Assembly (NCBI GenBank): GCA_963513935.1
Contig: OY740773.1
Coordinates: 104,083,291-104,147,290, forward strand
From: Aphrophora alni
Lineage: Eukaryota; Arthropoda; Insecta; Hemiptera; Aphrophoridae
Direction: 5' to 3'
DNA length: 64,000 bases
The position numbers were made by a program, and so were the translations under genes. The notes beneath the pieces are model-generated. The model saw only the letters and a list, made by a program, of their open reading frames with translations. It did no database searches and was not told the DNA's origin. Shown piece after piece: positions 13,801-22,300 of the stretch; position 1 is the stretch's first letter, and each line of letters starts with the position of its first letter.

Positions 13801-16800
13801 AATTAAGGGGGCTCTTGAAGAAAAAAAATGTAAGAAATTAAGATTAGAGAGGCAAGTCATCCTACTACCAGCATGATGCTATACATCAAGGACCTGGATG
13901 CGTTCCTGATCAAGGAAGATCAGCTGAGATACTGTTAAAGATAAAGAATGTGGGGATAGAACTTATCTAAGGTAGGTGGAGAAGCGTATATCGTCAAATC
14001 TTTTAGGTGTTGAGGATATGGTCATGCAACACTTAAAGGAGGGGCTGAACGGGGTGTTGTTTCAAGTGTGGGCAATTAGGACAAGGCTACGGAATGCAAT
14101 AATGATAAAGTAAAATATCCCTTATGTACGATGAAGGGGCACAATGTGGGAAGTGGCAAATGCAAACCTTTTAAGAAGGTGCCAAGATCCACAAGGGACA
14201 AAAGGAGAAAGTAAGACAGCTTGGAGCAAGGCACAAGGACTAAATTATAATCAGAATAATGCAATGAAACTTAAATAGGAATCACCTACTGGTAAAGACA
14301 GTTTAGAAAATGGAGTAGATGTTACAATATAAAAATAAAGTAGTCACAGCCTCATGGATTGTGGACTCAAGAAAAGATGTGTTATTAAGGACCTATGGCA
14401 AGCAGGTTATGTTCCATTATAGACCCATGGGGGAAGGTTATGTTTGGGTTGAGATTGACGCTGTGAGCTTCATTGCTTGTTATATATCACTCAATATAAG
14501 TCGTATAGATTTAGAAACCTATCTAGAAAAACTGAAACCTACCAAGGTTGGCAAGTCGTAATCCCTCAGGATTTTAATGCAAAAAGTTTAAGATGGGATC
14601 ACCTAATGAAGACAATAGAGATCCATAGTCTACAGAATGGATGGATGAGCAGTTAGATGCATGACACCCACTTGTAGAAGACTCTTTCATAGATCTAACA
14701 GCATGCTTCGAAGACCTAACCAACTGATTGTGAGGTGGAGGGTTAGTCAGCTTGCAAACCTGAACAACCACAAGAATATAACCTTTGACAACCTAAACAT
14801 GGTACAAAGAACCAAAACCTGGCATAGGGAAAAAAATGGAGAGTTTACACAAAACTAATGTAGGCACTTAAAGTTTTGACAGTGTGGATGAAGAAGCGGT
14901 GTCCATGACAGCCCGCAAATGGAGTGAGGTGGTGAAATGAGCACTTGTCTATTGGTGGTCGTAAGAGATTGCAGAGGCTACACCCTCATATTGTATGCAG
15001 CATACATATGAAATAGGGAAATACCGTAACCTGATAATTAAGGTTCATAGGAGAATGGCACTCAGGAATATGAGTGTTTACAGAACTGTTGCTTTGAGGG
15101 CCACTGTGGCTTTGGTCAGGTTCCCCCTCCCCCCCAAAGATATATTGGTGATGGAGCGGGCTACAAGAGTAAATATAAGAGAAATGTTCTTTGATGATCT
15201 GAGGGAAGAGACTACGGACAAATGGAAGGAGAGGTGGAAGATATATGACAGCACTAGGAACTGAACTTAGGAAATAATCCCCAATACCAGTACATGGGCA
15301 AATAGGAAGTTCGAAGTGCTTGATTATTATTTCACTCAAGCAGTCACTGGTCATGCAGATTTTGGTATTTACAATAGGTTCAAGCTTAGAGAGAGCCCTA
15401 TCTGTGAATATTGTGGGGAAGAGACACCGTAGACCAAATGTTCTTCTGCTGTGCCAGGTAAGAGCTAGATAGAGGAGATCTGAAAAGGAAGCAAATGTTT
15501 GCAGCAGACATGCCTGTGCTGATTTAATACAATGTTGAAGAGTGAAACATGTTGCCAAGGAAGGACGAACTTCTTGAAGTTCATCCTGTAGAAAGAGCGT
15601 AATAGACTAAGTCATAAGTTCTAATGGGCTAGACGGAAGGAGCATATCAAAACACCACATTGAAATAATGGTCAAAGTGGTTCTGGAGTGGAGAATGTCA
15701 GAAGTGGAGGTTTAGAGATTTTAGTCAGTAACCTGGGTCCACAGGTCTCGCACCAAGTGCATAAAGCATTTTACCTCATCAAAAAAAAAAAAAAAAAAAA
15801 GGATGTACAAACTGGTCTGTTCAAAATGGGACATCTAATCATTTAAAAACTATTATCTCTATTGTTATTATAGTTTTTATATACATGATAGAATACAAAA
15901 CTAGATGAAAAGGATACGACCAATACAATGATTAACTCCTACGATTGGTTTATTCCACAACTGAGCTATGGTCCTTGCTACAACTGCTACTGATACTAGT
16001 GGTTCTCCCATCCCAGGGCCTTTTGTATAACATATAACATCTATGTCATTAGGTTTAAGCTTCGCTGTAGACATAGCCTCTTGAAGGACAGTTAACACGT
16101 TTGTTCTATGATGCTGTGCTGTGTCACGTGGAAGAAATCCTGCAACAAAGTGTACAAATATAAAATGAAAAGAAGTTTTTCAAATAAAACACACACAAAT
16201 TCTTTTGTTAAATTCTACAATTTATTGGTCTTGCTGACCATGGTTTCGCCAGTTACGGCATTTATGAGGCTTATATAAAGACTAAATAACCTAAGAAGAA
16301 TATCGCAAAAACCATGGTCGGCTAGACCAATAAATTGTAGAATTTAACAAAAGAATTTGTGTGTGTTTTATTTGTATAACATGGAATTCTATCAAGTACC
16401 GTCAGTCATCAGTATAAACAATATTAAAGAAGTTTTTAGTAATGGTGATAATAACCAATACAGATACTGGTTCTAAAAGTAATAAACTCCTATAGGACTT
16501 AAAATAAACTAGTAGCTTCCAGTTAAGAATTTTAACAGTTTTGAATAACTATGCAGAGTGGCTTAATCTATGATTATTGCCTCATTAATATCCATTAGAT
16601 ATAACTGACCAAAGGTTGGTAGAACACCGAGATGCGCTTCTAAGAAGCTTATTTTCTGGTAGACAGTACCGTGTTACTAAAACAGTAAGAACCCACACCA
16701 GGAAGTATTTCCCTATAGCTCCTGATGTTTTCCATATAATATTGTGAAAGTAGTGTATCACTTGTAATTAAATTTTGTAAGTCTGGTTGGGCCTCGGAAT

Positions 16801-17395
16801 ATCTATTCATATGCTCTCTTTGTAACACAGTGACATTTTGGAAGTCGTACAATAAAACGTCAAAGCACTGCAATATCTATTTTCATCAGAAAGATCACCT
16901 ACAAAATGTGGACTGTTAATATCAAACAAACGTGTAATTTAAAAATAATGTCAAGGCGGAAGTCTATGTTGGAATCAAAAAGTGCCATCTTCAGTGTTCT
17001 TTTTTTATATTATATATTAGATGTGTAAGATTGTATTGTAATTGTGAATCAACGTACACTCTGAGATAGACCAGATACAGATATGATCAAATACATATGT
17101 ATTAAACATCATGAGAAGCATTAAAGTTGAAATAGGCTATCAATATTTATTCCATTTTCCCCTTGTTTAAAGGCAACAAACATCTTGTCATCATCACCTT
17201 ACAAAAATGGAAGAAAAGAACATACAAGACCCCTGGCCCTCTTGCACACTAATAGCATACCGGTATTTAAATTTATAAAAATTAAAAATAAACTACCCTA
17301 GCACAAATTTTTAATATTCATTGTGCATTACATTTGTACACCGTTAAAACCTAAAAAAAGTACTGATAATCTCTGGTACAATTCACACTAAACTG

Positions 17396-17455
<60 letters not shown>

Positions 17456-18491
17456 TTGGCTACATGGCCAAACCTGTCATGATATATAATTATATTGCAA
17501 AGTAAGCAAATTATTAACTTCAATAAACATACGAAAGGTTTGGGCAAGTGGTTTTATATATATAGCCACCTGGACAAACCTGTTGTGTCATAAATAGTAA
17601 TCTAGCGTAGTCATATAATGTGCATGCGTCAAACCATACACTATTAACATTGCTATTATGTTTTAACCTATAAATATGTCGAATTTGGTAGATTGTGATT
17701 TTTAGTGAAAAAAGTTATCTCCGCAAGAAAAACATTATTTATTCTTAAGAAGTAAGGTAAGTAGTAGACGATAAAAAAAAAATCCCGAAAATTAGGAGCT
17801 ACCTTTAATTAAACAATTACCGTCTACTTTAATATTTATGACTACATTCGTCAAGTTAGTGAATCTCACATCGCTTGATGTTTATGTTGTACATGTACAT
17901 CCACCAAAATACTAAGGTAAGAAATATTATTACAAAATATATTTTACATGGTAAGGACTAATTGTTTTATTAGGTCTGTCTATATATATGAAAATCACAA
18001 GGACAGGAACACTACATATTTACCTTTGGTGGCACCTGATGGTGCGATTTAATTAAGATTTCTGAAAAACATTTACTGCATACTTTATTTTGAAACCATT
18101 ACTATTTGATGTCGGAATGTAATTTGTTACTTTCAAGTCGAGTTCCTACTTTTATATTTCTTATTTTCTACTTAACTAATACATATTTGTACTTGAAAAG
18201 TGTCTTCCGACATCAAATATGATGTACTTGTTTCAATATAGGATATGCAGTAATTGATTTTCAGAAATCTTAACTAAATCGCACCTTCAGGTACAATACA
18301 TAATTAACAAAAAAAAATAATAATAAGAAGGACAAAGAAATATTGTGTTCAATTCATTTGGTCACCAGACACATACCTTCTCCAGGTGGAGTAATATATG
18401 TCCTTCTAGAATTAGATAATACGTTTCCATCTTTAACAATACCTACTCCAAGTTTATTAGCACTGCCCTCAAAACCAAGTGCAATAACCAT
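1654..18491 (-). CDS. OSGEP: tRNA N6-adenosine threonylcarbamoyltransferase (KEOPS subunit Kae1/OSGEP), 3'-partial, five exons
   Basis: Catalytic subunit of the KEOPS complex, which transfers threonylcarbamoyl to A37 of ANN-reading tRNAs (t6A). Exons read on the minus strand: 18491-18377, 16139-15918, 13440-13221, 6012-5834, 1885-1654; all have GT/AG borders and the phases join without a shift, giving about 322 residues. Seen: [12 protein letters not shown] near the N-terminus, the metal-binding HCIGH (second His at residue 113, its codon split by intron 2), [50 protein letters not shown] and [12 protein letters not shown]. The protein is cytosolic/nuclear in the family and about 335 residues long, so only some 12 residues (the usual YRTDEV...W tail) are missing; I found no matching last exon between 1 and 1653, so it probably lies off the left edge. 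It is head to head with RRM2. Introns are 1.9-7.2 kb and full of transposon debris. Confidence 0.96.
2040..2260 (+). mobile_element. Tc1/mariner transposase C-terminal relic
   Basis: Faint [20 protein letters not shown] resembles the KVY....T..EL..RI end of DDE transposases. Interrupted by a 12-base G run at about 2138-2149. Confidence 0.4.
2570..2690 (-). mobile_element. LINE reverse-transcriptase fragment
   Basis: Minus strand [15 protein letters not shown] resembles the RT block GVPQGSILGPLLFLIY. No longer ORF. Confidence 0.5.
2950..3403 (-). mobile_element. pogo/Tigger non-autonomous element
   Basis: Inverted ends CAGTAGAACCCCTCTTAACC and CAGTAGAACCTCTCTCAACC, flanked by TA on both sides. 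The interior keeps on the minus strand the start of a pogo transposase, [20 protein letters not shown] (helix-turn-helix, about 3010-3190). Confidence 0.85.
4080..4165 (-). repeat. Dispersed repeat family A, copy 1
   Basis: Minus strand shares GACCCCT...AGAAGAGAACAAAAGTTGAT and CCTGATAGGAAAGAT with copies at 17.2, 42.0, 42.8, 43.1 and 62.3 kb. No coding capacity; element type not recognised. Confidence 0.6.
4248..4309. repeat. 62-bp palindrome without a loop
   Basis: Two 31-bp arms meeting at TTAA-type centre (AAAATTAATTAATTTT), with two mismatches. The arm also belongs to dispersed family B. Confidence 0.9.
4362..4421 (+). repeat. Direct repeat, first unit (about 60 bp)
   Basis: TCTGTGGTG...TTTCTTTACCAC...GGGTGCAACATATTTT recurs at 4628-4687, about 266 bp apart, diverged about 15%. 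The 4.3-5.8 kb stretch holds no gene that I recognise. Confidence 0.75.
4628..4687 (+). repeat. Direct repeat, second unit
   Basis: Partner of 4362-4421. Directly after the unit the sequence turns GC-richer to about 4810. Confidence 0.75.
5834..6012 (-). CDS. OSGEP: OSGEP exon 4
   Basis: Codes the [20 protein letters not shown] block and the helix ending in AMLVETTG. Acceptor TTTACAG, donor GTAAGG. Confidence 0.95.
6230..6930 (-). mobile_element. mariner relic B (minus strand)
   Basis: Minus strand yields INSERT-free homology in several frames: [19 protein letters not shown] near 6870, LVQKID, a FLFLDE block, then [20 protein letters not shown] and [11 protein letters not shown] ending near 6290. 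Same family as the relic starting at 7800, from which it runs away head to head. Stops and frameshifts throughout. Confidence 0.75.
7037..7200 (+). repeat. Short direct repeat pair
   Basis: GTGAATAAAACTGAGTACGTGC at about 7037 recurs as GTGAATAAAATTGAGTAACTGC at about 7166. The rest of 6.95-7.8 kb shows nothing recognisable. Confidence 0.5.
7800..8777 (+). mobile_element. mariner relic A, left part (interrupted by a hAT element)
   Basis: Broken transposase: [27 protein letters not shown] near 8416, FLHDNARQ near 8534, the [13 protein letters not shown] block and [20 protein letters not shown] up to 8770. The first catalytic Asp (DETW) and the HDNAR motif are still visible although the frame is shifted several times. 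Confidence 0.85.
8770..8777. repeat. hAT target-site duplication, left copy
   Basis: TCCATCAC, identical to 12913-12920. Confidence 0.95.
8803..8821. repeat. 19-bp perfect palindrome in hAT left subterminal region
   Basis: AAGGGAACGGCGTTCCCTT, repeating the GGGAACG word of the inverted ends; likely transposase-binding sites. Confidence 0.7.
9275..11589 (+). pseudogene. hAT transposase, frameshifted (KIAA1586/ZBED-like)
   Basis: ATG at 9275 opens [18 protein letters not shown]. The acidic/serine linker that follows is in another frame ([15 protein letters not shown]), the main domain in 9530-10777, and the C-terminal part in 10741-11589, so at least three frame changes. Main domain: GCNICRSV zinc-finger-like Cys pair, then [30 protein letters not shown] and [14 protein letters not shown], typical of the RNase-H-like core of hAT proteins. 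C-terminal dimerisation block [20 protein letters not shown] at about 11330-11390. The frames are long and clean between shifts, so the copy is young or the shifts are assembly indels. It would cut and paste this element. Confidence 0.85.
12340..12424. repeat. GC-rich hairpin-forming island inside the hAT element
   Basis: In an otherwise AT-rich tail, with CTCGCTTCGCTCGCC, the hairpin GATCGC-TTA-GCGATC (12394-12408) and the palindrome GGGGGCCCCC (12412-12421). Confidence 0.7.
12498..12701 (-). CDS. Small unrecognised ORF (67 codons) antisense to the hAT element
   Basis: Minus-strand ATG at 12701, TAA at 12498-12500. A TATA-like TATATAAAAA lies at 12760-12751, about 50 bp upstream, and AATAAA at 12491-12486, seven bases beyond the stop, so the unit looks like a compact gene. 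The peptide is hydrophilic ([18 protein letters not shown]..) with no signal or membrane segment. I do not recognise it; it could be a captured gene fragment, an accessory protein or chance. Confidence 0.35.
   Translation of the reverse strand: MRNAQTKNYEYLSPTTDITSIEWKTFVDGKDVLMVLNPYSVESRGEKMYIKMNITTLIHVQLCLYYV
12913..12920. repeat. hAT target-site duplication, right copy
   Basis: TCCATCAC, first bases of the resumed mariner relic. Confidence 0.95.
12913..13055 (+). mobile_element. mariner relic A, right part
   Basis: Continues the transposase as HHYDKFKW, equivalent to the family's HRYDKCLN tail, then a degenerate inverted end near 13010-13040 roughly complementary to about 7815-7840. Confidence 0.7.
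13221..13440 (-). CDS. OSGEP: OSGEP exon 3
   Basis: Begins by completing His113 and IEMGR, then [10 protein letters not shown] and the [18 protein letters not shown] segment. The donor is GTTAGT after GCTAAAAA; joined to exon 4 this restores the conserved AKKGKK. Confidence 0.94.
13569..15802 (+). mobile_element. R1-type LINE, internally deleted, with poly(A) and 11-bp target duplication
   Basis: ORF1 remnant with CFRC-type zinc knuckles (about 14005-14190), then the ORF2 endonuclease ([17 protein letters not shown] at 14440-14490, a [13 protein letters not shown] block at 14570). The entire reverse-transcriptase core is missing; [20 protein letters not shown] and the CEYCGEETP knuckle (15403-15430) follow directly. 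A-run at 15781-15800. ATGTACAAACT occurs just before (13558-13568) and just after (15803-15813). Lies in OSGEP intron 2. Many stops. Confidence 0.85.
15918..16139 (-). CDS. OSGEP: OSGEP exon 2
   Basis: Acceptor TTGCAG, donor GTATCC (weak at +5). Encodes [15 protein letters not shown], the KGPGMGEPL loop and VNHCIG; the last base is the first base of the codon for His113, a metal ligand. Confidence 0.95.
16182..16373. repeat. Foldback element, 65-bp arms
   Basis: Arms 16182-16246 and 16309-16373 are complementary with two or three mismatches; the loop of about 62 bp is not palindromic. The inner end CGAAACCATGG-type motif recurs at 22.13 kb and 38.25 kb. Confidence 0.9.
16649..16873 (-). other. 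Unrecognised ORF in OSGEP intron 1
   Basis: 74 codons with protein-like composition ([20 protein letters not shown]) but no recognised domain, splice partner or start context. It may be a transposon fragment. The remaining 16.4-17.16 kb shows nothing. Confidence 0.2.
17165..17265 (+). repeat. Dispersed repeat family A, copy 2
   Basis: Shares TCATCATCACCTTACAAAAA, GGAAGAAAAGAACAT and GACCCCTGGC with the 41.97 and 42.8 kb copies. Confidence 0.65.
17399..17451. repeat. (TA)n microsatellite
   Basis: About 26 units, ending where the foldback family C begins. Confidence 0.95.
17451..17870 (+). repeat. Foldback family C, single arm
   Basis: Includes GGTTTGGCTACATGGCCAAACC, then GGTTTGGGCAAGTGG facing CCACCTGGACAAACC across a TATATATA loop, GTGCATGCGTCAAACCAT and TTATTCTTAAGAAGTAAG. 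The same blocks occur inverted at 41.0-41.4 kb and in part at 51.33-51.5 kb. Confidence 0.8.
18033..18293. repeat. Foldback element, about 105-bp arms
   Basis: ACCTGATGGTGCGATTTAAT at the left is answered by the complement of ACCTGAAGGTGCGATTTAGT at the right; both arms reach ATTTGATGTCGGAA and TTTCAAG around a short centre. It lies just 3' of OSGEP exon 1, in intron 1. Confidence 0.88.
18377..18491 (-). CDS. OSGEP: OSGEP exon 1
   Basis: Starts at the ATG of [15 protein letters not shown], the usual family start; upstream in-frame codons exist but lack homology. Ends in ...PPGEG with donor GTATGT, phase 1. Codes the first beta-strands of the ASKHA fold. Confidence 0.95.
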
Positions 18492-19076
18492 TTTCACTAA
18501 AGAATATAATATTATATAGCTTAAAATTACAATTCTAGGTAAGGTTAATACAAAATACAACACGTTACAAAAATCATGTAAACAAATGAACCATTCCACA
18601 TGTTTACACAGCATCACAGCTGCTCATGGTGTAATCGAGAAAAGGAACTGTGAAATGTGGAAGGGACTAATTTTACTGGGAAGTGGAACCCGGAAGGCGG
18701 AAAGTACCAGTCCAGTAATGTGAATTTTGTTCATGAAACCAAGAAGTCATTTTCCCCCTCTAGGACATTTTTTCTCCAGCTGGTGGGAAAATGCTTTACT
18801 CCAATTGGTTGCCGCTTAAATTGTTTAATCAGGAGGGAAGGGAATGGGTGAAGTTAATAGTCAATGAAACTTATTAAATTTATTTTATGTCATAATATTA
18901 TTCACATTAATTACACTAAAAGTGACGAAGTATGTACAGAATCACGTAAAATATATAATTTATTATAAAATGACTAGTGATCAGTAATATGGGCCAAATG
19001 TATTCTTTAAATTTAAAAATAAGTTATTTAAAATGTACTTGTTTTTGATTGGCTGAACCGTTTCCCTCTAATTTTA

Positions 19077-19084
19077 TTTCCCGC
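19077..19084 (+). promoter_or_regulatory. E2F-type site TTTCCCGC
   Basis: Exact match to the E2F consensus TTTSSCGC, 135 bp upstream of the RRM2 ATG. E2F control of ribonucleotide reductase is established in animals; binding here is inferred. Confidence 0.6.
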
Positions 19085-19088
19085 ATTT

Positions 19089-19096
19089 TATCGATA
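19089..19096. promoter_or_regulatory. DRE palindrome TATCGATA
   Basis: Perfect 8-bp DNA replication-related element, the binding site of DREF at insect replication genes, four bases downstream of the E2F site. Confidence 0.6.
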
Positions 19097-19218
19097 TATA
19101 ACATAAATCGAGCGGTTAAAATCTGCATTCGTCAAAGTTGTACTCGTTGTTGTAGGTTATATTGTTTGTAGCTTGATATTTCTTCTAATTATATTTAAAC
19201 TTATTCTATTGTCTAAAC

Positions 19219-19305
19219 ATGTCTATGTCGCTGAACACTATTTTGCCAAAGGAAAATCTAAAGCTATTAACGTCATCAACTGAAAAACTTGCAATAAATG
19301 GAAAA
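19219..19305 (+). CDS. RRM2: RRM2 exon 1
   Basis: 29 codons from the first ATG (a second ATG is two codons on), containing PKENLK with the KEN degron-like box. Donor GTAAGT, phase 0. Confidence 0.9.
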
Positions 19306-22300
19306 GTAAGTGCCAAAAATTGTATTTGTACCTAACCTGCATTTTAACAGTTTTCTTATCCTTCTTAAGTAAAAATCATTGAATTAATTATATTCTGTTG
19401 TTCTAGGTTGATCTAAATAACACAAATTCTGGTCCAAAAGTGAAATCTTCAATAATTTTGAAAGAAAATAAGAACATAACTAATATTTTGAAAGCTGACA
19501 CCAATGTAAGTAAATGTGTTCTATATATTACAACTATAATTGAACATAAAAACCAGATAAATATAAGCTGTAAAATATAAATTAATGAAATAAACATTGG
19601 CTAGGCTTAACTTATTAAGAATTTTAAAACCAGTTTTTCTGTATTTGTTCAAAACAGATAGGGTAATTTCATTCTTTTTACCTCACTGATTTAGTAGGGG
19701 AAAAGTCTTATAATAGGCCTCTTGGGGTTTACTTATATTGAATACGGGTGTGGCAGTCTCAACATATTTTTAAGAAGACGATGGCCTTGGGTTTTTCTTT
19801 TATCTTCAAGGAAAACAAGTCTCATAATAGATTGAAGAGATTCTAGGAATGATACTCCATTCATAACTTCTATAACACCTTAAGATTAAATCTAATTTGA
19901 TTGTTGTTGTTTTTTTAAATTATTTAAAACATCAAAACAAGACCATATTTGGAATTTAATTACTTTTAAAATTATTGTATTATAAAATCGATAATGTAGC
20001 CTACACTGGAAAAGTATGCTTTATAGTAAGAGCGCTGACATCTTCAGACAGTTCCTGCAGTGAACACTATTAAAATTTCTAAAGCCTGCCTTAAGTTTCA
20101 GTCAATGACAGTTCTTTATTGCAAAGTAAATTAAAATTTAGTTTAAATCCTCTTAACGCTGCCAGGCCAAACAACTAAAATTCTTAATGGTTTCCTAGGA
20201 TCGCTGTTATAAAAAAAGTGTTTATGATATCACAATGATTTTAGGACCAATTGATAGAGGATGAATCGTTTTTTTAATATTAGTCCACATAGTTGGTACA
20301 TCATATTTTTTCAACAGAGAAATGTGTGATTATTGTTGCACGATTTCATCTGATACGATTCAAGAGGGAGTGTGCGTTGAATTTGATTCTGTTATATTGT
20401 AGTTCTATATTTGTTTGTTAATTTATCATTTACGGTGAGTTTTGCTACGACGGTAGTTCTTTTTTATGTAAATAAATTTGTATTATATGTTGTAATTTTA
20501 GAAATTGTTGTTTTTTTTTACAAGTTGGTTCTTCTTCTGTGAAAAATAGTAATACTTACAAAATATTTAATACAATTCTCAGTATGTCCTAAACAAAATG
20601 ATATAACTTTCTATATCTGGAGATTATGTTTCTAGTTTTATATACATTTTTTATTAATGCTGTATTCGAAAAACAGCTACCCCTACAGGGTGAACTGACT
20701 AGCTGTTTCAAGGTTAAAAAATAAAATTGAAATGAATGATTAGGTATGCATTAATACCCAAATTTTTTCAAATAATAGCTACTAATAGTTTTTTCAGAAC
20801 GGTAGACGTAAATGTAGGTTAATGCTATATGTATGCATTTATGTATGTATGCAATGTAAATTTCTTCCAGAAACCTCTCATATATGTAAAAAGCAACTCT
20901 TTGAATACAGATTGAACAATGTTATAATAGTGTCAAACTTTTGAAACGAGGATAAATGGGTTAAAGTTGTAAACAAAGTAGCTATTATATTTTGTTATTT
21001 TCTCCTCAATTTACAAGTTTTTATACTTTCGGGAATAGGAATTGTTTATAAAGCAATAGAAATCTATTATGTAAATTATAAACATAATAAAATTTTCTGT
21101 ATTTCTATTCATCTTCTAAAAAAATATAAAAATGACACATGACAAATATTTGGTTGTCTTGGACAACTTAGGTTATTTTGGTTTTAATTATATATTAAAA
21201 ACTAAACCTTATACTTACTATAATTTTTTCTTCTCTAAATTCTCGAAAATTTAATGAATCTTTGGCATAAAAATTGGTAACTATTTGACTACACACAACC
21301 ATGTGAATTGTGTTTTTCTTTTCTATTTACATAAAACTATATTTGCACGATTATTGAGACCTAACCTATTATAAAATTATTTTTATTTGGAATATATAAT
21401 TAACATCATTTTTGACTTGTTTTAACTGTACACAGGTTGAAAAGGTTTTACAAAAAAAAGAAAACAATGCAGCAACCCCCGATTATGATCCTCAGATGGA
21501 ACCTTTATTAAAAGAAAATCCAAGGAGGTTCGTAATTTTCCCTATTGAATACCATGATATCTGGCACATGTATAAGAAAGCAGAAGCCTCATTTTGGACT
21601 GCAGAAGAAGTTGATTTATCTAAGGTGAAATTAATTTTAAGATATTTATATTAAAATAAGTTATATTGGCTTCAGATAATTGTTTAGAATTTTAGAGTAA
21701 AATTTCTAAAAATCGTGTATATAGCCTACCATATAAAACAAAATTTAAATTTATACTATATATTTCTTAAATTGATCAAATGGAGTATGTTGCCTAGAAG
21801 AGATGAAAAGGGCAATTAGCATTTCAATATTTTCAAAAATCAATGGTAGGCCGTATCCATAGCAACTGGTTATGATGCTATAAAAGTTTTATTTCAAAAT
21901 TTATATTTGTGCTATAGGTCTAAACACAAACAAAAGAACAGTTCAGGGAAGTTACGTTTTGCGAAAATTATTAATTTTAGATGAAAAAAAAAGAAGTGCA
22001 GTATTTATTTACTACTATAAAAATTTAATATTTCAAAAATCCTGATATATATATATCACACCAAAAGATTCATTATTCTAAATGAAAAACAATCATAGTA
22101 TGTTGAGCTGTTTTGTAAATCCTGTAACTGGCGAAACCATGGTCACCAAAACTCACTAAATATTGTGTTATTTAATACGGCGTTTGACGAATTATTTTCA
22201 GTCCTTAGCATAAATTGTATTTCTTTAATTCTGTGTAGAATTTTTTACTATATTATTTTATTTTTGTTTTTATAAGCGTCAATTTTTAATGTAATAGATT

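Larger units (their letters stand above)
18492..19218. promoter_or_regulatory. Shared head-to-head OSGEP/RRM2 promoter region
   Basis: 727 bp separate the two ATGs, which point away from each other. The interval holds CCAAT at 18801-18805, an inverted CCAAT (ATTGG) at 19048-19052, an E2F-type site and a DRE close to the RRM2 side. A 64-codon ORF at 18657-18851 shows no conserved features. Divergent promoter use is inferred from layout. Confidence 0.6.

Noticed and set aside
17399..17451. (TA)n run as a promoter or CRISPR-like array
   Set aside because: A simple microsatellite with no spacer structure and no downstream gene.
18657..18851. 64-codon ORF in the OSGEP/RRM2 promoter interval
   Set aside because: No conserved motif and it overlaps promoter elements; treated as chance.
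20160..20720. TTAA-bounded segment as a piggyBac-type MITE
   Set aside because: The sequences inside the two TTAA words are not inverted copies of each other.
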